Positions 1-7,263 of a stretch of DNA of 64,000 nucleotides are shown in pieces. Below the pieces are notes generated by a model. It made no database searches and had not been told where the DNA came from. It saw only the letters and a list, made by a program, of their open reading frames with translations. Each line of letters starts with the position of its first letter. Within the stretch, counting starts at the first letter, position 1. The DNA is taken from contig NZ_CP036259.1 in NCBI RefSeq assembly GCF_007641255.1, forward strand, positions 1,798,001-1,862,000, read 5' to 3'. The position numbers and the translations under genes are program-made. Source of the stretch: Sporomusa termitida (GTDB lineage: Bacteria > Bacillota > Negativicutes > Sporomusales > Sporomusaceae).

Positions 1-40
1 TAAAAAATGTTAAGTATTACGCCGCCAATGAGGTGTGGAA

Positions 41-178
41 ATGAAAAGCTTATGGCTGGAATTAATACAACAACAATCATTAACTCGCCAGGGCATATAT
101 ATATATAGTGCTAGAGGTGATTGCATGGAAAAGATAAAATTCAATCTTTTAGGCTGGAAGGGAGAAACTACAATGTAA
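41..178 (+). CDS. Possible small protein, 45 aa, unassigned
   Basis: An open frame of 46 codons starts at ATG 41, behind an AGGTG ribosome-binding site about 6 bases upstream, and ends at TAA 176-178. A second in-frame ATG at 125 has its own GAGGTGA-like site, so a 17-residue product is also possible. The protein is polar with a few Trp and Tyr residues and shows no domain or signal peptide that I recognise. It sits close to the window edge next to other very short genes. At this length chance is a real alternative, so confidence is low. Confidence 0.22.
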   Translation: MKSLWLELIQQQSLTRQGIYIYSARGDCMEKIKFNLLGWKGETTM

Positions 179-254
179 GATTCTGCAGCGGCGGCCGGCG
201 TTACTTACAACCGAATAATTGGCTTTTTTAGAGAATAGACAAGCGGGGGCCGGC

Positions 255-365
255 ATGCGTTGTACCAATTGTGGGCAGGCGTTAACGGTCTGCGATAGTC
301 AGGCAGAATCAACGCCAGCCGGTGTGCAGGGGGTGTTGCCTGTTATAGACCGCGGCGAGTTGTGA
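255..365 (+). CDS. Possible zinc-ribbon mini-protein, 36 aa
   Basis: The frame starts at ATG 255 after a run of five G bases and ends at TGA 363-365. The product begins MRCTNCGQAL and has a third Cys at residue 13. The Cys-x2-Cys-Gly knuckle at residues 3-6 is typical of zinc ribbons and is seldom produced by chance at the very start of a frame. Only one complete knuckle is present, so metal binding would need the third Cys or a partner chain. It lies about 60 bases before the next small gene. No function can be assigned. Confidence 0.35.
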   Translation: MRCTNCGQALTVCDSQAESTPAGVQGVLPVIDRGEL

Positions 366-426
366 TAAGTGCCTATGGCGGGGTGCATGAGATTGCAGAT
401 AGATATGCGGGATAGGAGGGAATAGT

Positions 427-639
427 GTGTTAATCACCATTGATTTTCCAGACGGCAATAAGCCTTTGCTAGAAAAAGCCGTAAGCGTAAAAAATAAGTA
501 CCGGCAACAGTTGGCAGACGAAGCAGAAGGCGAAGGTGATTTGCAACTAGCTAGCGTATTCAGAAAAGAAATATCGCTAGAAAGGTATGTTTATACAACT
601 CTTATGCAAGCGTCGAAGCGGAAGTGGTGGGGACAGTGA
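427..639 (+). CDS. Hypothetical protein, 70 aa
   Basis: A GTG start at 427 follows a strong ribosome-binding site (GGAGGG, 415-420), and the stop overlaps the start of the next gene in a TGATG junction at 637-641, so the two are probably translationally coupled. The 70-residue product is hydrophilic and predicted mostly helical, with alternating Lys/Arg and Glu and no membrane segment, signal peptide or cysteine. I do not recognise a family. Its tight coupling to the lipoprotein gene is the only clue to its role. Confidence 0.6.
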   Translation: MLITIDFPDGNKPLLEKAVSVKNKYRQQLADEAEGEGDLQLASVFRKEISLERYVYTTLMQASKRKWWGQ

Positions 640-956
640 TGCTTAAGCGCCAATATTTTATAGTTGCTGTACTGGTATGGTTGATCATTGTACTGACTGT
701 TAGCTGTGGCAACAGTAATGAACCAGTGGCTAACGGTAAGCTGGTGACCGAGGTCTACATAGTTAAAGCAGGTGAGAGACTAGATGATATTTCCTATCAC
801 TTTATGTCAAAGTCATCTGTTAGCCGTGATGTTCGCGAATTTCGCGAAGGAATTATTGCACTCAACTGGGACACGGTGTTTGCTGACCGATATCCGCATG
901 GATTAATTTTACCGGGCGACAAGTTGCTTATTAATTACTGGGTTGAAGAAAAATAG
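639..956 (+). CDS. LysM-like small lipoprotein, 105 aa
   Basis: I chose ATG 639 because it overlaps the stop of the preceding gene and leaves a clean signal sequence; an upstream GTG at 624 is in frame but lies inside the ribosome-binding region. Residues 1-22 form a basic start plus hydrophobic stretch ending LTVSC, an acceptable lipobox with Cys as the lipid-modified residue. Residues 35-100 resemble a LysM-type fold (YIVKAGERLDDISY early and LPGDKLLI late), the module that binds glycan strands of peptidoglycan. The inferred product is a small membrane-anchored wall-binding lipoprotein. The LysM match is by eye and diverged. Confidence 0.6.
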   Translation: MLKRQYFIVAVLVWLIIVLTVSCGNSNEPVANGKLVTEVYIVKAGERLDDISYHFMSKSSVSRDVREFREGIIALNWDTVFADRYPHGLILPGDKLLINYWVEEK

Positions 957-1172
957 CCCTCAGGGAGAACGGCCGGGCGAATGGAGTGGGAGTGACAGAT
1001 ACAAGGAGACTTCCGGTTTACATATCAATTGGCGCATGAAAAATCGATGCTCGGATGCCCTCAGTTTAGCCGGATTGTCCCTGGAATGTGCGACTGATTG
1101 ACAGATGTGCCAAGAATGTCTATATATTAGGGGCTATTCTTGAAGCCCATTCTGATGCAGAAATAAAGAAAT

Positions 1173-1193
1173 AGCGGGATTAAGTATCCCGCT
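1173..1193 (-). terminator. Intrinsic terminator of the 52-aa gene
   Basis: A perfect 8-bp stem (AGCGGGAT / ATCCCGCT, loop TAAGT) lies about 19 bases past the stop of the minus-strand small gene. On the minus strand it is followed by a T-rich run (complement of 1160-1172), as expected for a rho-independent terminator in that direction. Confidence 0.7.
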
Positions 1194-1211
1194 ATGGTTT
1201 AGTCCCGGTAA

Positions 1212-1370
1212 CTAGCTCTTTGGTCCATTAATATATTCCCCGGCTGAATGCAGTGCATCTTTATCTTTCGGAACTTCTGATTCCTTAAAAGATAATGGCT
1301 CCGGATTATTTGGGCCATATCCTACCGACATATTCGCATCAAGTTTCTGTTCTTCAACAGACTTTTTCAT
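1212..1370 (-). CDS. Small hydrophilic protein, 52 aa, unassigned
   Basis: This short minus-strand gene has a full set of expression signals: ATG at 1370-1368, an AGGGGTG ribosome-binding site just upstream, a promoter-like pair at 1431-1459 and a terminator at 1173-1193. The product begins MKKSVEEQKLDANMSVGYG and ends GEYINGPKS. It is acidic, rich in Glu, Lys, Pro, Ser and Asn, without cysteine or hydrophobic stretch, and probably disordered. I do not recognise it. The composition would suit a small sporulation or stress protein, but that is only a guess. Confidence 0.6.
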   Translation of the reverse strand: MKKSVEEQKLDANMSVGYGPNNPEPLSFKESEVPKDKDALHSAGEYINGPKS

Positions 1371-1430
1371 AGCAATCACCCCTTGGTGATAGTGTTTCCG
1401 AATGTACTTTTTTTATCCTTATAATGGTAA

Positions 1431-1459
1431 ATTATCCCATTGTATATTGTGCGTATCAA
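1431..1459 (-). promoter_or_regulatory. Candidate promoter for the 52-aa gene
   Basis: On the minus strand, TTGATA (1459-1454) and GATAAT (1436-1431) are separated by 17 bases. Both are one or two bases from the vegetative consensus, and they point at the small gene whose start is at 1370. No experimental support. Confidence 0.45.
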
Positions 1460-1529
1460 TTAAATTATATACAGGAATGGAAAATTTAGTTGCTTTTGAA
1501 TTGTACAAAGTTTTAATGGGGGGATGAGA

Positions 1530-2096
1530 ATGATAAAAGGTATCGATGTATCTTACCACAACGGCGCAGTTGACTGGCAGGCGGTAGCGGCTGCTGGTAT
1601 TGAGTTTGCGATTATTCGCAGTTCGTACGGTCTGCAATCGAAAGACAACATGTTTACTAAAAACGTAGCTGGAGCAAAAGCGGCTGGATTGAAAGTAGGG
1701 GCCTATCATTATTCGTATGCTTTATGTGTCAAAGATGCAATTCAGGAAGCGGCTAACTGCCGTGAAGCCATTGACAGTTGCGGTGTATTGCTTGACCTGC
1801 CGGTATTCTTCGATATGGAGGATGCTGACGGGTATAAAAAACGCAACGGTTTTTCTTTTGACCCGGCAGAGATAACGGCCATGTGCAAGGCTTTTATTGA
1901 CAATATTGGTTTGGATTGCGGGGTTTACGCCTCATATTGGTGGTTTGCTAATTACATTGACTGGCGCAGTCTTGGTTGTGCTGTGTGGAATGCTCAGTGG
2001 GGAGAAAATGACGATATTAAAGGCTATCTGTGGCAGTACACAGACCGCCTGGAGATCGGCGGCAAATGCTTTGACGGAAATATCCGCTATATATGA
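1530..2096 (+). CDS. GH25-family lysozyme (muramidase), 188 aa
   Basis: Glycoside hydrolase family 25 enzymes cut the MurNAc-GlcNAc bond of peptidoglycan. The product opens with the family signature GIDVSYHNG and DWQAV, continues with FAIIRSSYG and GAYHYSY, and has FFDMEDAD, which carries the acidic catalytic residues; it ends with a WQYTD-type strand. Length (about 190 aa) fits a lone catalytic domain without wall-binding repeats. ATG 1530 is preferred over 1524 because the six-G ribosome-binding site (1518-1523) is then correctly spaced. No signal peptide is present, so it would act after lysis or export, as in phage endolysins or mother-cell lysis enzymes. No phage genes lie beside it. Confidence 0.88.
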   Translation: MIKGIDVSYHNGAVDWQAVAAAGIEFAIIRSSYGLQSKDNMFTKNVAGAKAAGLKVGAYHYSYALCVKDAIQEAANCREAIDSCGVLLDLPVFFDMEDADGYKKRNGFSFDPAEITAMCKAFIDNIGLDCGVYASYWWFANYIDWRSLGCAVWNAQWGENDDIKGYLWQYTDRLEIGGKCFDGNIRYI

Positions 2097-2181
2097 GGGG
2101 CGATTTAAATGCTTAATTTAACTAAGCGCCAGGCGGTACTCTCTAGGAGCGCCTAACCCAAGAGCTGGCTAATTAAAATGG

Positions 2182-2715
2182 TTAATCGTTTTCTTCATCC
2201 TTTGGTAGATTTGCAAAAGGTTTTGCTGCCGCTGGCTGGCATTTGTACTCAGCAACGTTTCTGGTGCTTAGTAATACATCGTCCTGCCACCTTTGATAAC
2301 CATAAATCACTACTGCGTGCATTAAAGTGATCGGCAATGACAGAAACGGGGATATGTTGATGTCGATTATACCTCTACTAGATAAAAAATAATTCAGTAG
2401 AAAGAAATTAAACCCGATATCTAAGATTGTATTAGTAACCATATATAGCCAGAATCGTTCATATGTGAATTTAAAAACCCATATTGTTAATACAGGCATT
2501 ATGCCAAAAGCGTAAGGTAACATTTGGGCAAAGGGATAGATCGATTCCCGGGTAGCCCAAAATCCTAACCTAATTCCTATATCCCCAATTATGGTCGTCA
2601 GTACAACTGCAAACGTGGCAACCGGCATCCAGTGTTTAATCTCGTTTTTCTTCATAAAGAAAAGGGATAACCAAGGAACTATAGTTAAAGACCACATGAT
2701 AAAGCTATTACTCAT
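2182..2715 (-). CDS. CBO0543-type integral membrane protein, 177 aa
   Basis: A protein of about four membrane spans that matches my memory of the CBO0543 family, found in Bacillus and clostridia with no known function. The N-terminus (MSNSFIMWSLTIVPWLSLFF then KHWMP) is clearly paralogous to the protein at 3697-4164. The C-terminus after the last span is short, polar and cytoplasmic by the positive-inside rule. ATG 2715 is chosen because AGGAGGGG sits 5 bases upstream; an upstream frame start at 2733 has no such site. Possible roles are in the spore or cell membrane, but nothing in the sequence says which. Confidence 0.7.
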   Translation of the reverse strand: MSNSFIMWSLTIVPWLSLFFMKKNEIKHWMPVATFAVVLTTIIGDIGIRLGFWATRESIYPFAQMLPYAFGIMPVLTIWVFKFTYERFWLYMVTNTILDIGFNFFLLNYFLSSRGIIDINISPFLSLPITLMHAVVIYGYQRWQDDVLLSTRNVAEYKCQPAAAKPFANLPKDEEND

Positions 2716-2907
2716 AACAACCCCTCCTGACAAAAATTGTTGGGATTAGCTTTACTCGCAATTTGAATAATATACGAAAAGGAGACTAACACCAGGGGCA
2801 ACAAGCAATACAGATTCGCGCAAAGCTACGAAGCCAAACTTACCCGGGCGATGGAGAGTTAGAATTCCGGTACCGCGGCGAACTATACCGGTTGACCATT
2901 CGGTTGT

Positions 2908-3480
2908 CTAAATAGTTTCTTTTATCAACACGCCTAGATATAGACCTGCAAGAAATACTGTACATATCCCCACAAAATGGATCACAAAGAAAAACCAATT
3001 TCCAAAACGGAAGGCTTCTTCTTTTAAGGGTTTTCTCAGATTGCTTGGTATGATCTTCCCGCCAATCCATTCCATGAGTATAAAAAATGCCCACCAAGAA
3101 GTGTACGAATCCCAAAAGTCCCACTCATAAGCGTACTGAATTAAATCAGTTGTGTTTTTAAAAATTGTCTCTAACAATACGCCTAGGTTTACAATTACGC
3201 CATAATAAGCAATTTTATAAGGCCATTTTACCGGGCTATACCGGACACCAAACAAAACGTAGAATGAAAAAGCTGTGGTAACAGCTACTGCCGGTATTTT
3301 GGCAACAGGTAAGAAAATATAAGGAAAAGAGTAAAAACCGACTTTGACAAATATGTAACATAGGGTATTGCCGATGATGGTTGCAATTAGATATAAAAGT
3401 CCATAACGTTTCCAGTCAATTCGCAGCAAAAAGTAGCTCCCGATAAAAGCAATTACTATACTGACTATTGATATATACAT
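2908..3480 (-). CDS. CBO0543-like integral membrane protein, 190 aa
   Basis: A multi-span membrane protein with at least five hydrophobic segments, divergently transcribed from the paralog at 3697. The start is uncertain: ATG 3480 gives MYISIVSIVIAF, which places the first span where the paralogs have it, while ATG 3513, behind AGGTGG, gives 11 more residues. The middle (GVRYSPVKWPYK and DFWDSYTSWWAFF) is typical of this loose family. Its promoter has a long palindrome in the spacer (3535-3564), so it is probably the regulated member of the group. Substrate or partner is unknown. Confidence 0.65.
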   Translation of the reverse strand: MYISIVSIVIAFIGSYFLLRIDWKRYGLLYLIATIIGNTLCYIFVKVGFYSFPYIFLPVAKIPAVAVTTAFSFYVLFGVRYSPVKWPYKIAYYGVIVNLGVLLETIFKNTTDLIQYAYEWDFWDSYTSWWAFFILMEWIGGKIIPSNLRKPLKEEAFRFGNWFFFVIHFVGICTVFLAGLYLGVLIKETI

Positions 3481-3534
3481 TTCCTTACTTCCATTTAGGA
3501 ACGTCAAGAGCATCACCACCTGAAGTTTTAAGTA

Positions 3535-3564
3535 GTATTACCTTGTGACAAGGTAATAATTCAA
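3535..3564 (-). promoter_or_regulatory. Promoter with a 23-bp palindromic operator in its spacer
   Basis: On the minus strand TTGAAT (3564-3559) and TAATAC (3540-3535) are 18 bases apart. A perfect inverted repeat, TATTACCTTG-N3-CAAGGTAATA (3536-3558), fills the spacer. Placement between -35 and -10 is what MerR-type activators use and also suits a repressor. It lies in the divergent region between two membrane-protein genes. Confidence 0.6.
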
Positions 3565-3696
3565 CAGGTTAGCAGTGTAATATTGGGCTAAACCGGGTTG
3601 CCGCTCAATTTGTTGCTGGCACGAGTAATTTTTGGTATAAAGTTCAAAAAATGTGCAAAAATAAATTGAGTAAACAAGATGGTGAGGGGATATGTT

Positions 3697-4164
3697 ATGA
3701 GCAACCAAACAATTTTATGGGGAATGCTATTATTGCCATGGCTAACTCTCTTTTTAATGCCTAAAGAAGATATTAAAAGGTGGATGCCGGCAGCCTTGTT
3801 TGTGATCGCAACGAATACTATAATTATCGACGCAGGTGTTACCTTGAAATTATGGGAGATAAGAGAAAATATTTATCCGTTCAGTGAAATGATTAGTTAT
3901 GTTTATGGCGCATTGCCGGTAGGCGCGATGTGGATACTCAAATATACCTATGGTCGATTCTTGTTATATGCAGCTGCTCAGATCATGGGTAGTTTAGTAT
4001 TGATCTTTTTGGTTCAGCCGGTACTACACCGGCGGGAAATATTCGTGTGGCTTAACCAAGATATGTTTTCCGGAATGGGGGCATTTATCATAACGGCCAT
4101 ACATTTAATTATTGTCTATTCCTATCAAATGTGGCAGGAGGATGTCTTTGTTCGCTCAAAATAA
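3697..4164 (+). CDS. CBO0543-type integral membrane protein, 155 aa
   Basis: This is the closest paralog of the protein at 2182-2715: both start MSN, share a WxxxxxPWLxLFxM first span, then KRWMP or KHWMP, and a late YxYQxWQ(E/D)DV segment. About four membrane spans are visible. ATG 3697 is chosen because GGTGAGGGGA (3681-3690) is 6 bases upstream; the ATG at 3679 has no site. The family has no established function. Three such proteins within 2 kb suggest local duplication. Confidence 0.7.
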   Translation: MSNQTILWGMLLLPWLTLFLMPKEDIKRWMPAALFVIATNTIIIDAGVTLKLWEIRENIYPFSEMISYVYGALPVGAMWILKYTYGRFLLYAAAQIMGSLVLIFLVQPVLHRREIFVWLNQDMFSGMGAFIITAIHLIIVYSYQMWQEDVFVRSK

Positions 4165-4267
4165 AACGAATCTTCTGTTAATTATTGTCCGGCGGCAGCT
4201 AAGCCGTTAGCCGGAGAGCAAAGAGAAAAAAAGGATAACGAATAAATTATGCGGAAATTAAAATTAG

Positions 4268-4294
4268 GCGTCCTTCGGGCGCTTTTCGCTTTTC
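4268..4294 (+). terminator. Terminator downstream of the CBO0543-type gene
   Basis: A short GC stem (GCGTCC / GGGCGC with one G-T pair) is followed by TTTTCGCTTTTCTTTT. It lies about 100 bases past the stop at 4164. The rest of the 323-base gap 4165-4487 shows no gene that I can support; the last 130 bases are AT-rich and probably carry the promoter of the next gene. Confidence 0.55.
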
Positions 4295-4487
4295 TTTTGC
4301 TTAACTGCAGGTGATGCACTGTGCCTCATTGCAACAAATATAAACTGCCGCTTCACAATGGATTTTGGTAGGTCTCTTGGTTTTCTTACCATATTGGTCA
4401 TGTTTTTGTCATATTCTCATGTTAACCTTAAATTAACCACTAGGAATGGCCAGTAAGCCCTATTAATGGGTCAAGGAGTGTGATTAT

Positions 4488-4703
4488 ATGATTTTAAAAA
4501 TAGCATCGGCACAACCTGCTTGCGATTACCATAAGCAAAATTATCGATATCAATCCAAGGATAGATTAAATAAAAAGAAATCAACTTCATTCGCGAGCGT
4601 CTTGGAAAGGACAATAAAATCAAAATATGCTGATATCAAAATATGTGGTAGCAGTGGCAATGTAGCGAAACAACAACCAACTATCAGGGACGTGCATTAC
4701 TGA
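4488..4703 (+). CDS. Hypothetical basic protein, 71 aa
   Basis: The ATG at 4488 follows CAAGGAG by 8 bases and the frame ends just before a strong hairpin, so this is probably a real monocistronic gene. The product is Lys- and Ser-rich with two Cys and one predicted amphipathic helix around SFASVLERTIKSKY (residues 34-47). There is no signal peptide or membrane span. I do not recognise the family, and the neighbours give no functional hint. Confidence 0.55.
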   Translation: MILKIASAQPACDYHKQNYRYQSKDRLNKKKSTSFASVLERTIKSKYADIKICGSSGNVAKQQPTIRDVHY

Positions 4704-4705
4704 AA

Positions 4706-4739
4706 TAATCACCCGGCGGCTTCAGCTGCCGGGTGATTA
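4706..4739 (+). terminator. Strong hairpin after the 71-aa gene
   Basis: TAATCACCCGGC pairs perfectly with GCCGGGTGATTA, then a G-T and two GC pairs close on a TTCA loop, giving a 15-bp stem starting 3 bases after the stop codon. The T-run that follows is weak (CTCTTCC), so it may act as a 3-prime stabiliser as well as a terminator. Confidence 0.6.
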
Positions 4740-4866
4740 CTCTTCCTGAAGCAACAATCCAGTGTCGCTATGGAATTGAATTATTTTGTCTATTATGGAA
4801 GGATATAGGAAATGAATGTCGAATAATTTTTGGAACAAATTAAAGCTCAGCAGAGTAATCAATAAA

Positions 4867-4901
4867 CAGCCTTTGCAACTTGTATAAGTCGCAAGGGGCT
4901 G
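4867..4901. other. Isolated stem-loop in a gene-free gap
   Basis: CAGCC...ACTT pairs with AAGT...GGCTG around a GTAT loop, with one mismatch and a G-T pair. Read on the minus strand it is followed by TTTATTGATT, terminator-like, but no minus-strand gene precedes it. Apart from this hairpin and the promoter at 4972-5000 I see nothing in the 4740-5039 gap. Confidence 0.35.
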
Positions 4902-4971
4902 AAATCATTGGCTAATAAAGAGGCATAATAATTTCCTGGCAGTCTGAAGTAGTCTGTGCGGCGGCAGTCGC

Positions 4972-5000
4972 TTTTGTTTTTGTTTTTATCATGCTATAAT
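4972..5000 (+). promoter_or_regulatory. Candidate promoter of the yqeG gene
   Basis: A perfect TATAAT at 4995-5000 lies 40 bases before the proposed start codon. The -35 is poor (TTTTGT at 4972-4977, 17-base spacing) and lies in a T-rich stretch. Confidence 0.45.
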
Positions 5001-5039
5001 TTTTATTAACTCATAATAATGGATTTTTTGGAGGGAAAC

Positions 5040-5543
5040 TTGCTCAAATTACTCACCCCCTGTTTAGTTGTTAACACTATATATGACATTAATCTGGCAC
5101 TGCTGAAGCAGCGTGGTATCCGGGGCATCATCTTTGACCTTGATAATACCATTGTTGCCTGGAACAGTCCGGAACTGGGCCCGGACATGCGTGCCTGGCT
5201 GCAGCAGTTAAGCGGACATGAGCTAAAAGTCTGTCTGCTGTCAAACAATGGCAATAAGAGGGTAAAGGCTATTGCTGACCAATGTGGCGCCCCCTTTGTG
5301 GCCCGGGCTTTAAAACCGGCCCGGACCGGTTTCCGGCAGGCTGTACATACGCTGGGGCTGACTCCGGCTGAGGTTGCCGTGGTCGGCGACCAGCTATTTA
5401 CCGATATGCTGGGCGGTAACCGGCTTGGTTTATTCACAATCTGGGTGCAGCCGCTGGCGTCGCAGGAATTTATCGGCACTAAGATTACCCGGCAGTTTGA
5501 AAAACTGGCCATCCGCCTGTTGCGGGCCAGCGGGCGTCTATAG
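5040..5543 (+). CDS. YqeG family HAD-IIIA phosphatase, 167 aa
   Basis: YqeG-type proteins are small HAD-superfamily phosphatases whose physiological substrate is not settled. Motif I is at residues 33-37 (DLDNT, Asp33 the likely nucleophile), motif II is LLSNN, and motif IV is VVGDQLFTDM. I chose the TTG at 5040, which has GGAGGG at 5031-5036 and gives MLKLLTPCLVV, matching the family N-terminus. The ATG at 5019 lacks a ribosome-binding site and would put that site inside the gene. The gene leads a probable operon with a nitrilase-family hydrolase and aroE, an arrangement common near yqeG in Firmicutes. Confidence 0.88.
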   Translation: MLKLLTPCLVVNTIYDINLALLKQRGIRGIIFDLDNTIVAWNSPELGPDMRAWLQQLSGHELKVCLLSNNGNKRVKAIADQCGAPFVARALKPARTGFRQAVHTLGLTPAEVAVVGDQLFTDMLGGNRLGLFTIWVQPLASQEFIGTKITRQFEKLAIRLLRASGRL

Positions 5544-5553
5544 GAGGGTATTG

Positions 5554-6333
5554 ATGAAGATCGCAATGCTGCAAATGGAGATCGTGGCCGGTGATGTGGC
5601 AGGCAATAAAAACAAAGGCCTCGCACTTGTTGAAGAGGCTGCTGATAAAGCCGATGTCATTATCTTGCCGGAGATATGGACAACCGGCTATGCTCTTAAA
5701 AATGTGGCTCAGGCTGCTGAACATATCGACGGGCCGCTGATGACCCAATTGGCCGGGATTGCCCGCAAACATCACGTAAACATCATTGCCGGCTCTGTTC
5801 CCGTCAGTCGTAATGGCCGGACCTATAACACCACAATGGTAATAGACCGGCAGGGCACTATCATTAACAGCTATGAGAAGGTACACCTGTTCAGTATGTA
5901 TGGCGAAGAGCATTTTTTTGCCCCCGGCACTAAACTTGGGCTGCTGTCACTGGACAAGATGACGGCCGGAGTGGCAATTTGCTATGATCTCAGGTTTCCC
6001 GAATTATTCCGCTCACTGGCATTGCAGGGGGCTCAGGCTGTGTTTGTGCCGGCCGGATGGCCGGCGGCCCGGGGCCACCACTGGCGGACCTTGGTCCAGG
6101 CCCGGGCGATTGAAAACCACCTGTATATCTGTGCCGTAAACTGTGTGGGTGAGCATAAAGGCAGCCCTTTTTACGGACATTCGCTGCTTGTTGATCCGGA
6201 AGGAGTGATCATCGCCGAAGGGGATGACCGGGAAACAATTATTTATGGTGAAATCGATCCGGCCCGGGTGGCCGGGGCCCGCAAGGATATGCTGACTTTT
6301 GCCGACCGCCGGCCTGATCTTTATTCCTGTTAA
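5554..6333 (+). CDS. Carbon-nitrogen hydrolase (nitrilase superfamily), 259 aa
   Basis: Members hydrolyse amide or nitrile C-N bonds through a Glu-Lys-Cys triad. All three residues are visible: Glu40 in LPEIW, Lys109 in YEKVHLF and Cys143 in AICYDLRFPEL. Length and the late VDPEG and YGEID motifs fit the Nit2/omega-amidase-like and MtnU-like branch rather than true nitrilases. ATG 5554 follows GGAGGG by 5 bases and starts 10 bases after yqeG. The natural substrate cannot be read from sequence; deaminated glutamine or methionine products are the usual proposals for this branch. Confidence 0.85.
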   Translation: MKIAMLQMEIVAGDVAGNKNKGLALVEEAADKADVIILPEIWTTGYALKNVAQAAEHIDGPLMTQLAGIARKHHVNIIAGSVPVSRNGRTYNTTMVIDRQGTIINSYEKVHLFSMYGEEHFFAPGTKLGLLSLDKMTAGVAICYDLRFPELFRSLALQGAQAVFVPAGWPAARGHHWRTLVQARAIENHLYICAVNCVGEHKGSPFYGHSLLVDPEGVIIAEGDDRETIIYGEIDPARVAGARKDMLTFADRRPDLYSC

Positions 6334-6364
6334 AAGGGCATAGGGCCGGAGTAAAGGAGAAATT

Positions 6365-7231
6365 ATGATCATAACGACTAAAACACAAAAAGTTGGATTA
6401 CTGGGCTGGCCGCTCAGTCATTCCCTGTCCCCGGCCATGCACAATGCGGCCTTTGCGGCCAGCGGTCTTGACTATGTCTATCTGCCGCTGCCCACACCAC
6501 CGGCGTTGCTGCCCCAGGCGGTAACCGGGTTAGCGGCCCTGGGCTTTAGCGGCGTTAATGTCACTATCCCGCACAAAGTGGCTATTATTGACTGCCTTGA
6601 TGACCTTGATGACAGTGCCCGCCTGGCAGGGGCGGTGAATACGGTCGTTATCAGCGCCGGCCGGCTGATTGGCTATAACACCGATGCCGGCGGCTACATC
6701 GGCTCACTGCTGTCAGCCGGGGTTGCTGTCAAGGCGAAACATGCTGTTGTTTTGGGGGCAGGCGGGGCCGCCCGGGCTGTAGTGGCCGGTTTGGTTGAAG
6801 GCGGCATTGCTGCCGTCGGTATTGGCGCCCGGGATACGGCCAGGGCAGCCGCGGTTGCCGGGCTATTTGCCGGCACCGGGACACCGGTGAACAGCAGCGG
6901 CTGGGACTCAGCGGCATTTGCAGAAACAGTGGCTAAGGCCGATATTATTGTCAACACCACCCCCTTAGGCATGTATCCGGACAGTGCAAGCCAGCCGCCG
7001 CTGGCCTGGGCGCATATTAAGCCGACAGCAGTGATCTCCGATCTTGTCTACAATCCGCTGCAAACCGGTTTTTTGGCCGAAGCCAGCCGGCGTGGCCATA
7101 CTGTGGTTACCGGCGAGGGGATGCTGCTGGAACAGGGGGCGCTTGCTTTTCAACTGTGGACAGGGGTTCCGGCGCCGCTGCCGGTTATGCGCCAGGCCTT
7201 ACTGGCAGGATTAAGCGGTAATCCATCTTGA
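6365..7231 (+). CDS. aroE: Shikimate dehydrogenase, 288 aa
   Basis: AroE reduces 3-dehydroshikimate to shikimate with NADPH in the aromatic amino acid pathway. The N-terminal substrate domain has LGWPLSHSLSP and GVNVTIPHK (the catalytic Lys). The Rossmann domain has GAGGAARA, then NTTPLGM and DLVYNPL. The stop codon (7229-7231) is overlapped by the promoter that faces the pilus genes. It is the first of four aro genes around the pilus cluster (aroE, aroC, aroK, aroB), which together supply most of the path from DAHP to chorismate. Confidence 0.95.
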   Translation: MIITTKTQKVGLLGWPLSHSLSPAMHNAAFAASGLDYVYLPLPTPPALLPQAVTGLAALGFSGVNVTIPHKVAIIDCLDDLDDSARLAGAVNTVVISAGRLIGYNTDAGGYIGSLLSAGVAVKAKHAVVLGAGGAARAVVAGLVEGGIAAVGIGARDTARAAAVAGLFAGTGTPVNSSGWDSAAFAETVAKADIIVNTTPLGMYPDSASQPPLAWAHIKPTAVISDLVYNPLQTGFLAEASRRGHTVVTGEGMLLEQGALAFQLWTGVPAPLPVMRQALLAGLSGNPS

Positions 7232-7257
7232 CAATGAGAGTCATTATCAATTATACT
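7228..7257 (+). promoter_or_regulatory. Promoter with a Fur-box-like operator
   Basis: TTGACA (7228-7233) and TATACT (7252-7257) have 18-base spacing. Between and over them lies GACAATGAGAGTCATTATC (7230-7248), which agrees with the 19-base Fur consensus at 16 positions. Binding there would cover the -35 and the spacer. The -35 overlaps the aroE stop codon. The predicted transcript starts near 7264 and reads toward the pilus genes. Confidence 0.65.
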
Positions 7258-7263
7258 TTTTAT

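Noticed and set aside
1000-1100. Short frame VTDTRRLPVYISIGA ending at TGA, possible gene remnant
   Set aside because: Only 15 codons with no continued homology after the stop that I can recognise.
2752-2883. Minus-strand open stretch of about 43 codons downstream of the CBO0543-like gene
   Set aside because: No start codon or ribosome-binding site, and the length is within chance.
2844-2890. Cluster of restriction sites (CCCGGG, GAATTC, GGTACC, CCGCGG, ACCGGT) like a cloning polylinker
   Set aside because: Spacing is irregular and flanking bases do not match any vector polylinker that I know; chance in a GC-mixed gap is sufficient.
5485-5913. Minus-strand long frames opposite the hydrolase, pilus, aro and cob genes
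   Set aside because: They are antisense shadows of GC-rich genes with strong codon bias, without ribosome-binding sites or family motifs.
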